Shown here: piece by piece, positions 33,173 through 42,033 of the stretch
Layout of the letters: each line of letters starts with the position of its first letter
How positions within the stretch are numbered: position 1 is the first letter of the stretch
DNA from: Leifsonia sp. NPDC080035
Lineage (GTDB): Bacteria > Actinomycetota > Actinomycetes > Actinomycetales > Microbacteriaceae
Reading direction: 5' to 3'
NCBI RefSeq assembly: GCF_040050925.1
Contig: NZ_CP157390.1
Location: 3,968,001-4,032,000, forward strand
Length of the DNA: 64,000 nt
The notes under the pieces: model-generated
Told to the model about the DNA's origin: nothing
What the model saw: only the letters and a program-made list of their open reading frames with translations
Databases searched by the model: none
Program-made: the position numbers and the translations under genes

Positions 33173-33867
33173 GCCGCGGTCTCCACGGCTGCGGGGGCAA
33201 GCCGTCCCGCGTCCAGCCGGTAGCGCGTCGCGGCCCGTGCCGCCACCGCGGGGTCGTGCGTGATGACGACCAACGCGGACGCGTTCTCGGCGGCGACCGA
33301 CTCCAACAGGTCGATCACACTGCCGCCGGTCTCCACATCCAGCGCCCCCGTCGGCTCGTCGGCCAGGATCAGTCGCGGCGCCCGTACGAGCGCCCTGGCG
33401 ATGGCGACGCGCTGCTGCTCGCCGCCGGAGAGCACCTCGGGACGCGCATCAAGGCGATGGCCGAGGCCGACCCGCTCGAGCATCTCGGCGGCGATCGCGC
33501 GTCGCCGCCAGAACCGTTTGCCGCTCGCGTAGAGCAGCGGGGTGACGACGTTCTCGAGTGCAGAGCGCCCGGCGAGCAGGTTGAACTGCTGGAAGACGAA
33601 GCCAACGTCGGCGCCGCGCCTGCGGTCGCGCGCGCCGGATCCCAGCCGGGCCACGGGCACGCCGTCGAAGTCGAACTCCCCGGCGCTCGGCGCATCCAGG
33701 AGCCCCAGGATGTTCAGCAGTGTCGACTTGCCGGATCCGGACCGGCCGACGACGGAGACCCGCTCCCCCGCCGCCACCTCGAGGTCGACGCCGTGCAGGA
33801 TGGTCAGCGGCTCGGCGTCCGGGATGCGGACCGTCTTGGTCACGCCGCGGAGCCGGAGCAGGCTCAC
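33169..33867 (-). CDS. MacB/LolD-type ABC transporter ATPase
   Basis: 232 residues. Walker A GRSGSGKST, Q-loop FVFQQFNLL, signature LSGGEQQRVAIARAL, Walker B LILADEPTGALD and the H-loop VITHDP are all intact. This is the classic LolD/MacB subfamily pattern that pairs with FtsX-type permeases. It overlaps both neighbours by 4 bases, so adaptor, ATPase and permease are one operon. Confidence 0.93.
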   Translation of the reverse strand: MSLLRLRGVTKTVRIPDAEPLTILHGVDLEVAAGERVSVVGRSGSGKSTLLNILGLLDAPSAGEFDFDGVPVARLGSGARDRRRGADVGFVFQQFNLLAGRSALENVVTPLLYASGKRFWRRRAIAAEMLERVGLGHRLDARPEVLSGGEQQRVAIARALVRAPRLILADEPTGALDVETGGSVIDLLESVAAENASALVVITHDPAVAARAATRYRLDAGRLAPAAVETAA

Positions 33868-34913
33868 GGACCGACCGCCGTGTAGCCGTTCTCGTCCGGT
33901 GCAGGCGCACCCGGGACGAACTCGAGGATGTTGTCGCCCTCCTTCAGGCCGGCGCGGATCTCGACCGAGGTGCCGTCGGTGAGTCCCAGCGTGACCGGGA
34001 CCTCCTTCGGCTCGCCGCCCTTCGGATCCTGGACGTAGACCACGCCGGTCTGGGCGGAGCCCTTCACCGCCGTGGTCGGCACGGTGAGGACGTTCTCCGC
34101 CTTCCCCGCCGAGATGGTGATGCCGGCGGTGAGTCCGGGGAACACCGTGACGTTCGCCGGGATCGCGCAGCGGACGGTCGTGTTCGACGCCGCGCCGGCG
34201 ACGCCCTGGGCGCCGTCGCCGCCTGCCGCCCCGCCCGCTCCCCCGCCCGAGGGCCCGGCGGCGTCGGAGGCGGCCGCCGGCGGTGTGGTGATGGACAGGC
34301 CGGTGCAGGTGAACGGCGCTGGGCCGCCCTTGACTGTGACCTTCGCCTCCGTCGGCCGGTTCACCAGCCGGTACTGCTGTTCGGCGGGCAGCGCCGCGGT
34401 GGCGGAGAAGGTGGGAGGAGCGACGGCGCCGACGGTGTCGCCGATCGCGACCGCCTGCCCGCTCAGCACCGGCAGTTCGCTGACGACACCGGCGATCGGA
34501 GCCGTCACCTCCTCGTAGCGGACCAGCGGCTCGCGATCCTCGAGGGTCTGCGACCCGTCCGGCGCAGTGCTCGCGACCGGCTCCCGCGGCGTCTCGATCT
34601 TCACGTCGAAGAGGATGTCGCCCGCGGCCACCTTCTGGCCGACGGAGACCTGGACCTTGTTCACGGTGCCCGCCGACGTCGCGCGCGCCGGGACGGCGGG
34701 GTCGGCGACGATCGAGCCGCTCACCGTCACGTCGTTCACGATCGTGCCGGTGGCGACGGCGGTGACCGGATCGCCGAGCTGGGCGCTCGGCGTCGCCGGA
34801 TCCGCCTCGGCCTCCCCCGACGGGAAGAACGCCAGCTTCACCAGCGCGACCGCGATCGCGGCGACCAGCAGAATGCGGACGATCGGGAAGACCCAGCGTC
34901 GCATGACCCCCAT
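33864..34913 (-). CDS. MacA/HlyD-like periplasmic adaptor protein
   Basis: 349 residues: an N-terminal membrane anchor (about 8-28), barrel-sandwich/lipoyl-like segments (VSVGQKVAAGDILFDVKIE and VVSELPVLSGQAVAIGDTV), a Gly/Ala-rich insertion at roughly 218-245, and a C-terminal domain with VLTVPTTAVKGSAQTGVVYV typical of RND/MacA adaptors. In a monoderm it would act outside the membrane, delivering substrate to or sensing cell-wall state for the MacB-like permease. First gene of the trio. Confidence 0.85.
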   Translation of the reverse strand: MGVMRRWVFPIVRILLVAAIAVALVKLAFFPSGEAEADPATPSAQLGDPVTAVATGTIVNDVTVSGSIVADPAVPARATSAGTVNKVQVSVGQKVAAGDILFDVKIETPREPVASTAPDGSQTLEDREPLVRYEEVTAPIAGVVSELPVLSGQAVAIGDTVGAVAPPTFSATAALPAEQQYRLVNRPTEAKVTVKGGPAPFTCTGLSITTPPAAASDAAGPSGGGAGGAAGGDGAQGVAGAASNTTVRCAIPANVTVFPGLTAGITISAGKAENVLTVPTTAVKGSAQTGVVYVQDPKGGEPKEVPVTLGLTDGTSVEIRAGLKEGDNILEFVPGAPAPDENGYTAVGP

Positions 34914-34931
34914 GTGCTGCCTCTCAGAAGA

Positions 34932-34958
34932 GCGTGGCGCCGACCCCCGGCGCCACGC
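34932..34958 (-). terminator. rnj terminator
   Basis: On the minus strand GCGTGGCGCCG pairs perfectly with CGGCGCCACGC around a GGGGT loop and is followed by TCTTCT. It lies between the rnj stop and the adaptor gene start, so it most likely ends the rnj transcript. Confidence 0.8.
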
Positions 34959-34983
34959 GATCCACTATGTCAGAACCGCCGCG

Positions 34984-36660
34984 TCACGCCTCGATGACGA
35001 GCGGGACGATCATCGGCCGGCGGCGGTAGCTGGTGTTCACCCAGCGGCCGACCGTGCGGCGGACCACCTGCGAGAGCGCGTGCGAGTCACGGACGCCGTT
35101 GTGCGCGGCCTCCGACAGCGCCGCGGCGATCTTCGGCTTCACGGCATCGAACACCGCGTCGTCCTCCGCGAAACCGCGGGCGTGGATCTCGGGGCCGGTG
35201 ACGATTCGACCGCTCGCGGCCTCCACGACCACGATGATCGAGATGAAGCCCTCCTCGCCGAGGATGCGGCGGTCCTTGAGGTCCGCGTCCGTGATCTCGC
35301 CGACGCTGGAGCCGTCGACGTACACGAAGCCGAGGTCGAGCTGGCCGACGATGCGGGCGACGCCGTCGCGCAGATCCACGACAGAGCCGTCCTCGGCCAG
35401 GATCGTGTTCCGCTCGGGCACCCCGGTGTCCATCGCCAGGCGCGCGTTCGCGACCAGGTGGCGGTACTCGCCGTGCACCGGCATCACGTTCTTGGGCTTC
35501 AGGATGTTGTAGCAGTAGAGCAGCTCGCCCGCCGCAGCGTGCCCGGAGACGTGCACCTTGGCGTTGCCCTTGTGCACGACGTTGGCGCCGAGCTTGGTGA
35601 GGCCGTCGATGACGCGGTAGACCGCGTTCTCGTTGCCGGGGATGAGGCTGGAGGCGAGGATCACCGTGTCGCCGTGGCCCACCTCGATCTGGTGGTCGAG
35701 GTTCGCCATCCTGGCGAGCACGGCCATCGGCTCGCCCTGCGATCCCGTCGACATGTAGACGATCTCGTCGTCCGGCAGGTCGGCGGCCTTCTTGTAGTCG
35801 ATGAGCACGCCCTCCGGCACCTTCAGGTAACCGAGCTCGGCGGCGATCGTCATGTTGCGTACCATCGAGCGGCCGAGCAGGGCGACGCGGCGGCCGTTCG
35901 CGGCCGCGGCGTCGAGCACCTGCTGCACACGGTGGACGTGGCTGGAGAAGCTCGCGACGATGACCCGGCGCGGGGCGCGAGCGATCACGGTGTCGAGCAC
36001 CGGCCCGATCGAGCGCTCCAGCGGGGTGAAACCGGGCACGTCGGCGTTGGTCGAGTCGGCCAGGAACAGGTCGACGCCCTTCTCGCCGAGGCGGGCGAAC
36101 GCGCGCAGGTCGGTGAGTCGGTCGTCCAGCGGCAGCTGGTCCATCTTGAAGTCGCCCGTGTGCAGGACCACCCCGGCCGGGGTGCTGATCGCGACGGCGA
36201 GGGCGTCGGGGATGGAGTGGTTGACCGCGACGAACTCGAGGTCGAACGGGCCGAGCTTCTCCTGCTGGCCCTCCTTCACCGTGAGGGTGAACGGCTGGAT
36301 GCGGTGCTCCTTGAGCTTCGCCTCCACCAGCGCCAGGGTGAGCCCTGAGCCGATCAGCGGGATGTCCGCGCGCAGCTTGAGCAGGTACGGGACGGCGCCG
36401 ATGTGGTCCTCGTGGCCGTGCGTGAGCACCACGCCGAGCACGTCGTCCAGCCGGTCGCGCACCGGCGCGAAATCGGGGAGGATCAGGTCGACGCCCGGCT
36501 GGTCCTGCTCGGGGAACAGGACGCCGCAGTCGACGATGAGGAGCTTGCCTTCGTATTCGAAGACGGTCATGTTGCGGCCGATCTCGCCGAGACCGCCGGT
36601 GGGGATGATCCGGAGCGTTCCCGGCTCGAGTGCCGGGGGCTCGGAGACGAGGTTGGGCAT
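34984..36660 (-). CDS. rnj: ribonuclease J
   Basis: 558 residues. Metallo-beta-lactamase core HGHEDHIGAVPYLL at about 80-93 holds the zinc ligands, with HTGDFKMDQ further on; the beta-CASP region has DSTNADVPG and VSGHAAAGELL. RNase J has endoribonuclease and 5'-3' exoribonuclease activity in RNA decay and rRNA maturation. It is transcribed after dapA in the same direction, an association common in actinobacteria. An AGGAGGG lies before the ATG. Confidence 0.95.
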   Translation of the reverse strand: MPNLVSEPPALEPGTLRIIPTGGLGEIGRNMTVFEYEGKLLIVDCGVLFPEQDQPGVDLILPDFAPVRDRLDDVLGVVLTHGHEDHIGAVPYLLKLRADIPLIGSGLTLALVEAKLKEHRIQPFTLTVKEGQQEKLGPFDLEFVAVNHSIPDALAVAISTPAGVVLHTGDFKMDQLPLDDRLTDLRAFARLGEKGVDLFLADSTNADVPGFTPLERSIGPVLDTVIARAPRRVIVASFSSHVHRVQQVLDAAAANGRRVALLGRSMVRNMTIAAELGYLKVPEGVLIDYKKAADLPDDEIVYMSTGSQGEPMAVLARMANLDHQIEVGHGDTVILASSLIPGNENAVYRVIDGLTKLGANVVHKGNAKVHVSGHAAAGELLYCYNILKPKNVMPVHGEYRHLVANARLAMDTGVPERNTILAEDGSVVDLRDGVARIVGQLDLGFVYVDGSSVGEITDADLKDRRILGEEGFISIIVVVEAASGRIVTGPEIHARGFAEDDAVFDAVKPKIAAALSEAAHNGVRDSHALSQVVRRTVGRWVNTSYRRRPMIVPLVIEA

Positions 36661-36688
36661 GTGCCCTCCTATTTCATTGTCGTTCGGT

Positions 36689-36729
36689 GCGGGCGCAGGC
36701 GCCCGCGATGGTATCGGCCGCTTCGGCCG
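36689..36729 (-). terminator. tandem hairpins after dapA
   Basis: Two perfect small stems directly follow the dapA stop on the minus strand: CGGCCG-aag-CGGCCG (36715-36729) and GCGGGCGC-ct-GCGCCCGC (36689-36706). They may attenuate read-through into rnj; neither has a T-run. Confidence 0.5.
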
Positions 36730-37707
36730 TCAGCGTGTGGTCCCGGCGATCTTCGGCAGTGCGCCGCCCGCGGCGGCGTTGCGGTCGGGACGGAAGTTGG
36801 AGAAGTCGACGCCGGGGATGTCCTTGACCAGATCCAGCTCGTCCTCGATCTGCGCGGCCTCCCACTCCTCCGGGCCGACCAGCGGCAGCCGGACGCGCGG
36901 GCTCTGGATGCGGCCGAGGCCGTGCAGGATGTACTTCGCCGCGACGGTGCCGGGCACGTGGGTCATCACGGCGCGCACGAGCGGCTCCAGCTTCTTGTGC
37001 GCAGCGGTCGCGGTGGTCAGGTCGCCCGCGTTGACCGCATCCACGATCTGGCGGTAGGGCGTCGGCGCGATGTTCGCGGTGACCCCGATGAGCCCGCTCG
37101 CGCCGATCGCCAGGTGCGGGAGCACGTTGGCGTCGTCGCCGGAGAAGTAGAGCAGGTCGGTCTGGTTGAGCACCCGGCTGACCTCGCTGAAGTCGCCCTT
37201 CGCGTCCTTGATGGCGAGGACGTTCGGGTGCTTGGCGATCCGCAGGATGGTCTCGTATTTGATGGGGACGCCGGTGCGGCCGGGGATGTCGTAGAGGATC
37301 ACCGGCAGGTCGGTGGAGTCCGCGATCATCCGGAAGTGGGTGAGGATGCCGGCCTGGGTCGGCTTGTTGTAGTACGGGGTGACGACCATGACGCCGTCCG
37401 CGCCGGCCTTCTCGCTCTGCCGGTAGAGCTGGATGGCGTGCGCGGTCTCGTTCGAACCGCCGCCGGTGATGATCTTGGCCCGTCCGCCCGCGACCGACTT
37501 GCCGACCTCGACGAGCCGCAGCTTCTCCGGGTCGGTGAGGGTCGAGGTCTCGCCCGTGGTGCCGGTCACGACGATGCCGTCCGCACCCGCGGTGATGACA
37601 TCGTCGATGTGCTTCTCCACGCCGGCCCAGTCGACCTCGCCATCGGCGGTGAAGGGCGTGACCAGGGCGACGAGCACCTGGCCGAACGGATTCGCGGATT
37701 GAGCCAT
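36730..37707 (-). CDS. dapA: 4-hydroxy-tetrahydrodipicolinate synthase
   Basis: 325-residue TIM barrel condensing pyruvate with aspartate semialdehyde. Motifs are VTGTTGETSTLT, VVTPYYNKPTQAG with the catalytic Tyr, LYDIPGRTG, and VLAIKDAKGD with the Schiff-base Lys. The ATG at 37707 is chosen; an upstream in-frame Met adds only low-complexity residues. It is the first committed step of the diaminopimelate/lysine branch, complementing dapB, dapC and dapF elsewhere in the window. Confidence 0.95.
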   Translation of the reverse strand: MAQSANPFGQVLVALVTPFTADGEVDWAGVEKHIDDVITAGADGIVVTGTTGETSTLTDPEKLRLVEVGKSVAGGRAKIITGGGSNETAHAIQLYRQSEKAGADGVMVVTPYYNKPTQAGILTHFRMIADSTDLPVILYDIPGRTGVPIKYETILRIAKHPNVLAIKDAKGDFSEVSRVLNQTDLLYFSGDDANVLPHLAIGASGLIGVTANIAPTPYRQIVDAVNAGDLTTATAAHKKLEPLVRAVMTHVPGTVAAKYILHGLGRIQSPRVRLPLVGPEEWEAAQIEDELDLVKDIPGVDFSNFRPDRNAAAGGALPKIAGTTR

Positions 37708-37837
37708 GGCTCCTAGGCTATCGGGTCGGGCGCTCGCCCCGCCTCCCCGCGGGCTCGGCCAGGGAGGCCGCGGTGGGGATAACCTGCGCGGCGCGTCACG
37801 ATCGGACACAAACGCTGCGCCGCCGCCCGCCCGCGCG

Positions 37838-37843
37838 TAGTGT
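37838..37843 (+). promoter_or_regulatory. candidate -10 box before the thioredoxin-like gene
   Basis: TAGTGT lies ten bases before the ATG at 37854, with no Shine-Dalgarno between them, so the transcript would have a leader of only a few bases. Confidence 0.4.
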
Positions 37844-37853
37844 CACCCGCACC

Positions 37854-38285
37854 ATGACGGCGATCGGCGCACTGCTCCTCCTGCTCGGCCTCGTCGCGCT
37901 GACGGCCGCGACGGGGGTGGTCCTGCGCGCCACCGCCGGGCGGGTGCGCCGTGCCCGACGCGCGGAACGGCTCGCGCCGTCCGAAGTGGGAGCGTCCGCG
38001 TTCGGGGATCGCGCGACCTTCCTGCAGTTCTCCACGGCGTACTGCGCGCAGTGCCCCGGCACCGCGCGGGTGCTCAGCGGGATCGCCGCCGAGCATCCCG
38101 GCGTCGAGCACCTGGACGTCGACCTCGCGGCGCGACCCGAGCTCGCGACCCGGTTCGGCGTGCTGCAGACCCCGACCACGCTGCTGCTCGACGCGCACGG
38201 CACCGTGCGCGGCCGCATCGGCGGCCCCGCCCGCCCCGCGGACGTCCGCGGAGCCATAGACCGCATCCTCACGGAGACGCCATGA
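37854..38285 (+). CDS. membrane-anchored thioredoxin-like protein
   Basis: 143 residues: an N-terminal membrane helix (about 4-24), a short basic stretch, then a thioredoxin-fold domain with the redox motif AYCAQCPGT (CxxC) and the cis-Pro region LQTPTTLLLDAHG. A role in thiol-disulfide exchange or sulfur transfer is inferred. The stop overlaps the start of the DUF4395 gene by 4 bases (ATGA), a recurrent thioredoxin/DUF4395 pairing in actinobacteria. Confidence 0.85.
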   Translation: MTAIGALLLLLGLVALTAATGVVLRATAGRVRRARRAERLAPSEVGASAFGDRATFLQFSTAYCAQCPGTARVLSGIAAEHPGVEHLDVDLAARPELATRFGVLQTPTTLLLDAHGTVRGRIGGPARPADVRGAIDRILTETP

Positions 38286-38752
38286 CCGACACCCGTCCGC
38301 GCGCGATCGACCCGCGCTCCCCCCGCTTCGGCGCCGGCATCACCGCCGTGCTGCTGCTGGTCGTGCTGTTCCTCTGGCTCACCGGAGCGGCCATCGCGGC
38401 CATCCTGCTGCTGATCGCCATCGCGGCGCTGTTCGCCTGGGGAGCCTTCGCCGGGGTGCAGCGGCATCCGTACGGCGTCCTCTACCGGCGCCTGGTGCGA
38501 CCCCGTCTCGGGCCACCGGCCGAGACCGAGGACCCGGCACCGCCGACGTTCGCCCAGGGCGTGGGTCTCGTCGTGACAGGAGCGGGCCTCGTGCTGGCCG
38601 CGGCCGGCATGCCTGTCGCCGTGCCGGTCGCCGCCGCACTCGCCTTCGTCGCCGCCTTCCTGAATGCCGTGTTCGGGTACTGCCTCGGCTGCCAGCTGTA
38701 CGTGCTGCTGGTGCGGACGCGCATCATCCGCCGCGGCGAGGCGACCGGCTGA
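38282..38752 (+). CDS. DUF4395 membrane protein
   Basis: 156 residues with four hydrophobic segments. The N-terminal AIDPRSPRFGAGITAVLL and the C-terminal FGYCLGCQLYVLL with a CxxC are hallmarks of DUF4395. The family sits beside thioredoxin-like or rhodanese proteins and may take part in membrane thiol or sulfur transfer; this is inference. Translationally coupled to the preceding gene. Confidence 0.88.
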   Translation: MTDTRPRAIDPRSPRFGAGITAVLLLVVLFLWLTGAAIAAILLLIAIAALFAWGAFAGVQRHPYGVLYRRLVRPRLGPPAETEDPAPPTFAQGVGLVVTGAGLVLAAAGMPVAVPVAAALAFVAAFLNAVFGYCLGCQLYVLLVRTRIIRRGEATG

Positions 38753-38867
38753 TCCGGGGCCCGGCGCGCGAAAACCGGGAATCCCCCGAACGCCGGCCGA
38801 GCGTCGGAGGGCCGCCAGTATCCTGGTCGGACCGCGCGCGGTCGCGGGCGGAGAACAGGGAGGTCCC

Positions 38868-39293
38868 ATGGCAGTCACCAGCGAATCCACCACCGTTTGG
38901 ACGGGCGATCTGAAGTCCGGGTCCGGCACGGTCTCGCTCGACTCGTCCCACGCCGCATCCCTCGACGTCAACTGGAAGGCCCGTTCCGAGGGCGGCGCGG
39001 AGGTCACCACTCCGGAGGAGCTGCTCGGCGCCGCGCACTCCGCCTGCTTCTCGATGGCCTTCTCGAACGTGCTCGCCGGATTCGGCACCCCGCCGGAGAG
39101 CATCCAGGCGACGGCCGCCGTCACCTTCGACCCGGCACAGGGCATCACCGGCAGCCACCTGCTCGTCAGCGCCCGCGTCCCCGGGCTCGCCGCCGAGGAC
39201 TTCCAGCGCCTCGCCGACGAGGCGAAGCGCACCTGCCCGGTCTCGCGCGCACTGGTCGGCATCCCGATCACCATCGAAGCAACGCTGGCCTAG
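38868..39293 (+). CDS. osmC: OsmC-family peroxiredoxin
   Basis: 141 residues, full-length OsmC. The two redox cysteines are in HSACFSMAF and RTCPVSRAL, and the pattern TTPEELLGAAH is the OsmC signature. It reduces organic hydroperoxides with thiol donors. The length and the N-terminal VWTGDLKSGSGTVSL favour OsmC over Ohr. GGGAGG precedes the ATG, and TATCCT about 45 bases upstream could be a -10 box. Confidence 0.92.
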   Translation: MAVTSESTTVWTGDLKSGSGTVSLDSSHAASLDVNWKARSEGGAEVTTPEELLGAAHSACFSMAFSNVLAGFGTPPESIQATAAVTFDPAQGITGSHLLVSARVPGLAAEDFQRLADEAKRTCPVSRALVGIPITIEATLA

Positions 39294-39296
39294 TCG

Positions 39297-40190
39297 ATGC
39301 GGGTGCTCGTCGCCGGCGCGTCCGGCCTGATCGGCACCGAGCTCGTCAGGCAGCTCGACGAGGCGGGGCACGAGGTGCTCCGCCTCGTCCGGCGCGACCC
39401 GGCCGCGCCGAACGAGTTCCACTGGTCGCCGTCGACCCGGATGATCGACGTCGCGCTCATGGATCGCGCCGACGCCGTGGTCAACCTCTCCGGCGCCTCG
39501 CTCAACCGGCTGCCCTGGACACCGGCGCACAAGCGCCGCATTCTCGCCTCGCGCCTGGAGGCGACGGGCACCCTCGCGGACGCCATGCGCCAGGCCGCCG
39601 ACCCACCCTCGGTGTTCGTGAGCGGCTCCGCGGTCGGCTACTACGGCGACCGGCCCGGGATGACCCTCACCGAGCAGGCGACGAAGGGCACGGGCTACCT
39701 CTCCGACGTCGTCGAGGCGTGGGAGGCCGCGGCGCACCTCGCGCCGGAGCGCACCCGGGTCGTGACCGCGCGCACCGGTGTCGTCGTCGGACCCGGCGGC
39801 GCGATGACGCCCCTGCTGCCGATGGCGAGGCTCGGACTGCTCGGCCCCATCGCCGGCGGCGGCCAGCACTGGCCGTGGGTGAGCCTCCGCGACGAGGCGG
39901 CGGCGATCGTGCACCTGCTCGGCTCCGAGCTCTCCGGCCCTGTCAACGTGGTGGGACCGACGCCCGCCACCGCCGCGGCCGTGCTGCGCGCGCTCGCGGC
40001 CGCCGTGCACCGTCCATACGGCCTGCCGTTGCCGGAGTTCGCCGTGAAGCTCGGCCTCGGCGAGGCCGGCAACGAGCTGCTGCTCTCCGACCAGCGCGTC
40101 GTCCCGGAGCGCCTGCTCGCCGACGGCTTCGTCTTCGCCGACCGGACCGTCCAGGACGCGGTCGCCCGCCTCCTCGCCCGCGCGGCCTGA
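39297..40190 (+). CDS. TIGR01777-family epimerase-like oxidoreductase
   Basis: 297 residues. Rossmann motif VAGASGLIGTELV, the family motif VVNLSGASLN, SGSAVGYYGD and a C-terminal DUF1731 segment (LPLPEFAVKLGLGEAGNELLLSDQRVVP region) define the TIGR01777 (YfcH/SulA-homolog) family. NAD(P) binding is expected; the substrate is unknown. The gene begins three bases after the osmC stop, so the two are probably co-transcribed. Confidence 0.9.
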   Translation: MRVLVAGASGLIGTELVRQLDEAGHEVLRLVRRDPAAPNEFHWSPSTRMIDVALMDRADAVVNLSGASLNRLPWTPAHKRRILASRLEATGTLADAMRQAADPPSVFVSGSAVGYYGDRPGMTLTEQATKGTGYLSDVVEAWEAAAHLAPERTRVVTARTGVVVGPGGAMTPLLPMARLGLLGPIAGGGQHWPWVSLRDEAAAIVHLLGSELSGPVNVVGPTPATAAAVLRALAAAVHRPYGLPLPEFAVKLGLGEAGNELLLSDQRVVPERLLADGFVFADRTVQDAVARLLARAA

Positions 40191-40220
40191 GGCACGCCGC
40201 GCCGGCGCGGGGCCGAACGG

Positions 40221-40676
40221 TCAGGCCGCGGTCCGCTGCTCCGCGCGGTAGAGCCGGATGGAGTGGCGCAGTGCTTCGCGCGCCCGGCGGCGGTCACCGC
40301 TCGCGTCGTAGGCGAGGCCGAGCCGGAACCAGGCGCGCCAGCTCTCCGGCTGCTCCTCGACCTCGGCCTTGAACTGCGGGAACTCCTCGTCCGCCGCGTC
40401 GCGCAGGGGGCGTCCGCTCGCCCGGTGCGGCAGGTCGTCCACCGGCAGCGTGCCCTCCGCGGCCATGAGCGTGACCAGCTTCTCGGTGCGGGCGCCGAAG
40501 AGCAGCTCCCGTCCGATCGCCCAGGCGGCGATCACCGGCAGCGCCAGCAGGGCGATGCCCATCGCGATCCCGACCGGTTCCCCGGAGGCGATCAGCAGGA
40601 TCGCACGCTGGAACACCAGCACGAGGTAGACGAGCAGGATGATCGCCATCACGATGGCGGCGAGACGGTTGCGCAC
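40221..40676 (-). CDS. membrane protein with C-terminal TPR-like helices
   Basis: 151 residues. Two hydrophobic segments (about 6-27 and 36-56) are followed by an acidic cytoplasmic part ending in WRAWFRLGLAYDASGDRRRAREALRHSI, which reads like one tetratricopeptide repeat. I do not recognise a family function. It follows dapB by 9 bases on the same strand, so it may be co-transcribed with it. Confidence 0.8.
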   Translation of the reverse strand: MRNRLAAIVMAIILLVYLVLVFQRAILLIASGEPVGIAMGIALLALPVIAAWAIGRELLFGARTEKLVTLMAAEGTLPVDDLPHRASGRPLRDAADEEFPQFKAEVEEQPESWRAWFRLGLAYDASGDRRRAREALRHSIRLYRAEQRTAA

Positions 40677-40685
40677 GGCGTTCCT

Positions 40686-41465
40686 CTAACGCTCGCGCAC
40701 GGTGTCGTGCGGTGGCTCGCCGTCGGGCTCGGCGATGCCGAGGTCGACGAGCTTGTCGAGACCGACGACGACGCCGGTGGTCGTGGCGGCCGCGCGCAGC
40801 GCGAGCAGGATGCCGGTCTCGTACGCCTCGGAGCCGACGGTGTCGTGGCGGATGGTCAGCGTCTCCCCCGGGCCGCCGAAGATCACCTGCTGCTCGGCGA
40901 CGACCCCGCGCATCCGCAGGCTGTGGATGGGGACGCTCGAGACCTGCTGGCCGCGGGCGCGCTGGTCGGTGTGCGGCGCATCCACCGGGCCGCGGTCGGC
41001 GCGGGCGGCGCCGATGAGCTCGGCGGTGCGCACCGCGGTGCCCGACGGTGAGTCGACCTTGCCGGCGCCGTGCGCTTCGATGATCTCGATCGAGTCGAAG
41101 AAGCGCGCCGCCACCGTCGCGAACGCGGTGCCGAGCGCGGAGCCGAGCGAGAAGTTGGGGATGACGACCGCGCCCCTGCCCTCGTGCGCTGCGACGCGGC
41201 GCTCCAGGTCGAGGATGCGATCGGCCGACCAGCCGGAGGTGCCGATGAGCACGTTCAGGCCGTTGTCGACGGCGAAGGCGACGATGCTCGGGCTCACCTG
41301 CGGGAGCGTCATGTCGACGAGGACGTCGGCGCCGAGCATGTCCTCCAGCGGCGAGCGCGAGTCCAGCCTCGCGACGAGCTCCAGGTCGTCCGACTGCTCG
41401 ATCAGACGCACGGCGACGCTGCCCAGTTTGCCGGTCGCACCGGCGACGGCCACGCGAATAGTCAC
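40686..41465 (-). CDS. dapB: 4-hydroxy-tetrahydrodipicolinate reductase
   Basis: 259 residues. The dinucleotide motif VAGATGKLGSVAVR, the catalytic EAHGAGKVDSPSGTA (His/Lys), and LIGTSGW are intact. It reduces hydroxytetrahydrodipicolinate with NAD(P)H in the diaminopimelate pathway. The protein reads in the short DapB class. It is convergent with nothing but lies divergent to the downstream GNAT gene. Confidence 0.95.
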   Translation of the reverse strand: MTIRVAVAGATGKLGSVAVRLIEQSDDLELVARLDSRSPLEDMLGADVLVDMTLPQVSPSIVAFAVDNGLNVLIGTSGWSADRILDLERRVAAHEGRGAVVIPNFSLGSALGTAFATVAARFFDSIEIIEAHGAGKVDSPSGTAVRTAELIGAARADRGPVDAPHTDQRARGQQVSSVPIHSLRMRGVVAEQQVIFGGPGETLTIRHDTVGSEAYETGILLALRAAATTTGVVVGLDKLVDLGIAEPDGEPPHDTVRER

Positions 41466-41528
41466 CCGTCCACCCTACCCGGCGCGCCCTCGCGCGGATG
41501 CCGCGCGACCCGACGCCCCGCACGGGTT

Positions 41529-41534
41529 TACGCT
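41529..41534 (+). promoter_or_regulatory. -10 box for a leaderless GNAT mRNA
   Basis: TACGCT is seven bases before the ATG at 41542, placing the expected transcription start at the A of the start codon. No Shine-Dalgarno is visible, which supports a leaderless message. Confidence 0.5.
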
Positions 41535-41541
41535 TACGGGA

Positions 41542-42033
41542 ATGGTGTCCTTTGCCGATGTCTCCGTCACCGATGCGACCGCCCACCGGATGCTCGCCGC
41601 GTACTTCGCCGAGCGGGCGGCGACCTTCCCTGCCGCGCAGGGCGCATACCGCACCACGTTCCCCGACCCCGGCCAGTTCGTCGCACCGAACGGCGTGTTC
41701 CTGCTCGCATACGACGAGGACGGCGAGGCCGGCTGCGGCGGCATCCGCGAACTGCGCGTGCCGCTCGCCGACGCCGAGGAGGGCTCCCCCGCCGTCCGCT
41801 ACGAGATCAAGCACCTCTGGGTCGCGCCGGAGCACCGGGGCCGCGGCCTCGGCCGCGCCATCCTCGCCGAGCTTGAGCACCGGGCCCGCGGGTTCGGGGC
41901 GACCGAGATCGTCCTCGACACGAACGCCAGCCTGGAGGCTGCGGGCGGCCTGTACCGCTCGCACGGCTACGAGAACATCCAGCCCTACAACGACAACCCG
42001 AACGCAACCGACTGGTTCCGCAAGGTCCTCTGA
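41542..42033 (+). CDS. GNAT-family N-acetyltransferase
   Basis: 163 residues. The acetyl-CoA-binding signature is VAPEHRGRGLGRAILAELE (motif A, Q/RxxGxG/A), preceded by the beta4 strand EIKHLWV and followed by IVLDTNASLEAAGGLYRSHGY, the usual end of the fold. The acceptor is not predictable; amino acid or small-amine acetylation is common. Divergent from dapB. Confidence 0.9.
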   Translation: MVSFADVSVTDATAHRMLAAYFAERAATFPAAQGAYRTTFPDPGQFVAPNGVFLLAYDEDGEAGCGGIRELRVPLADAEEGSPAVRYEIKHLWVAPEHRGRGLGRAILAELEHRARGFGATEIVLDTNASLEAAGGLYRSHGYENIQPYNDNPNATDWFRKVL

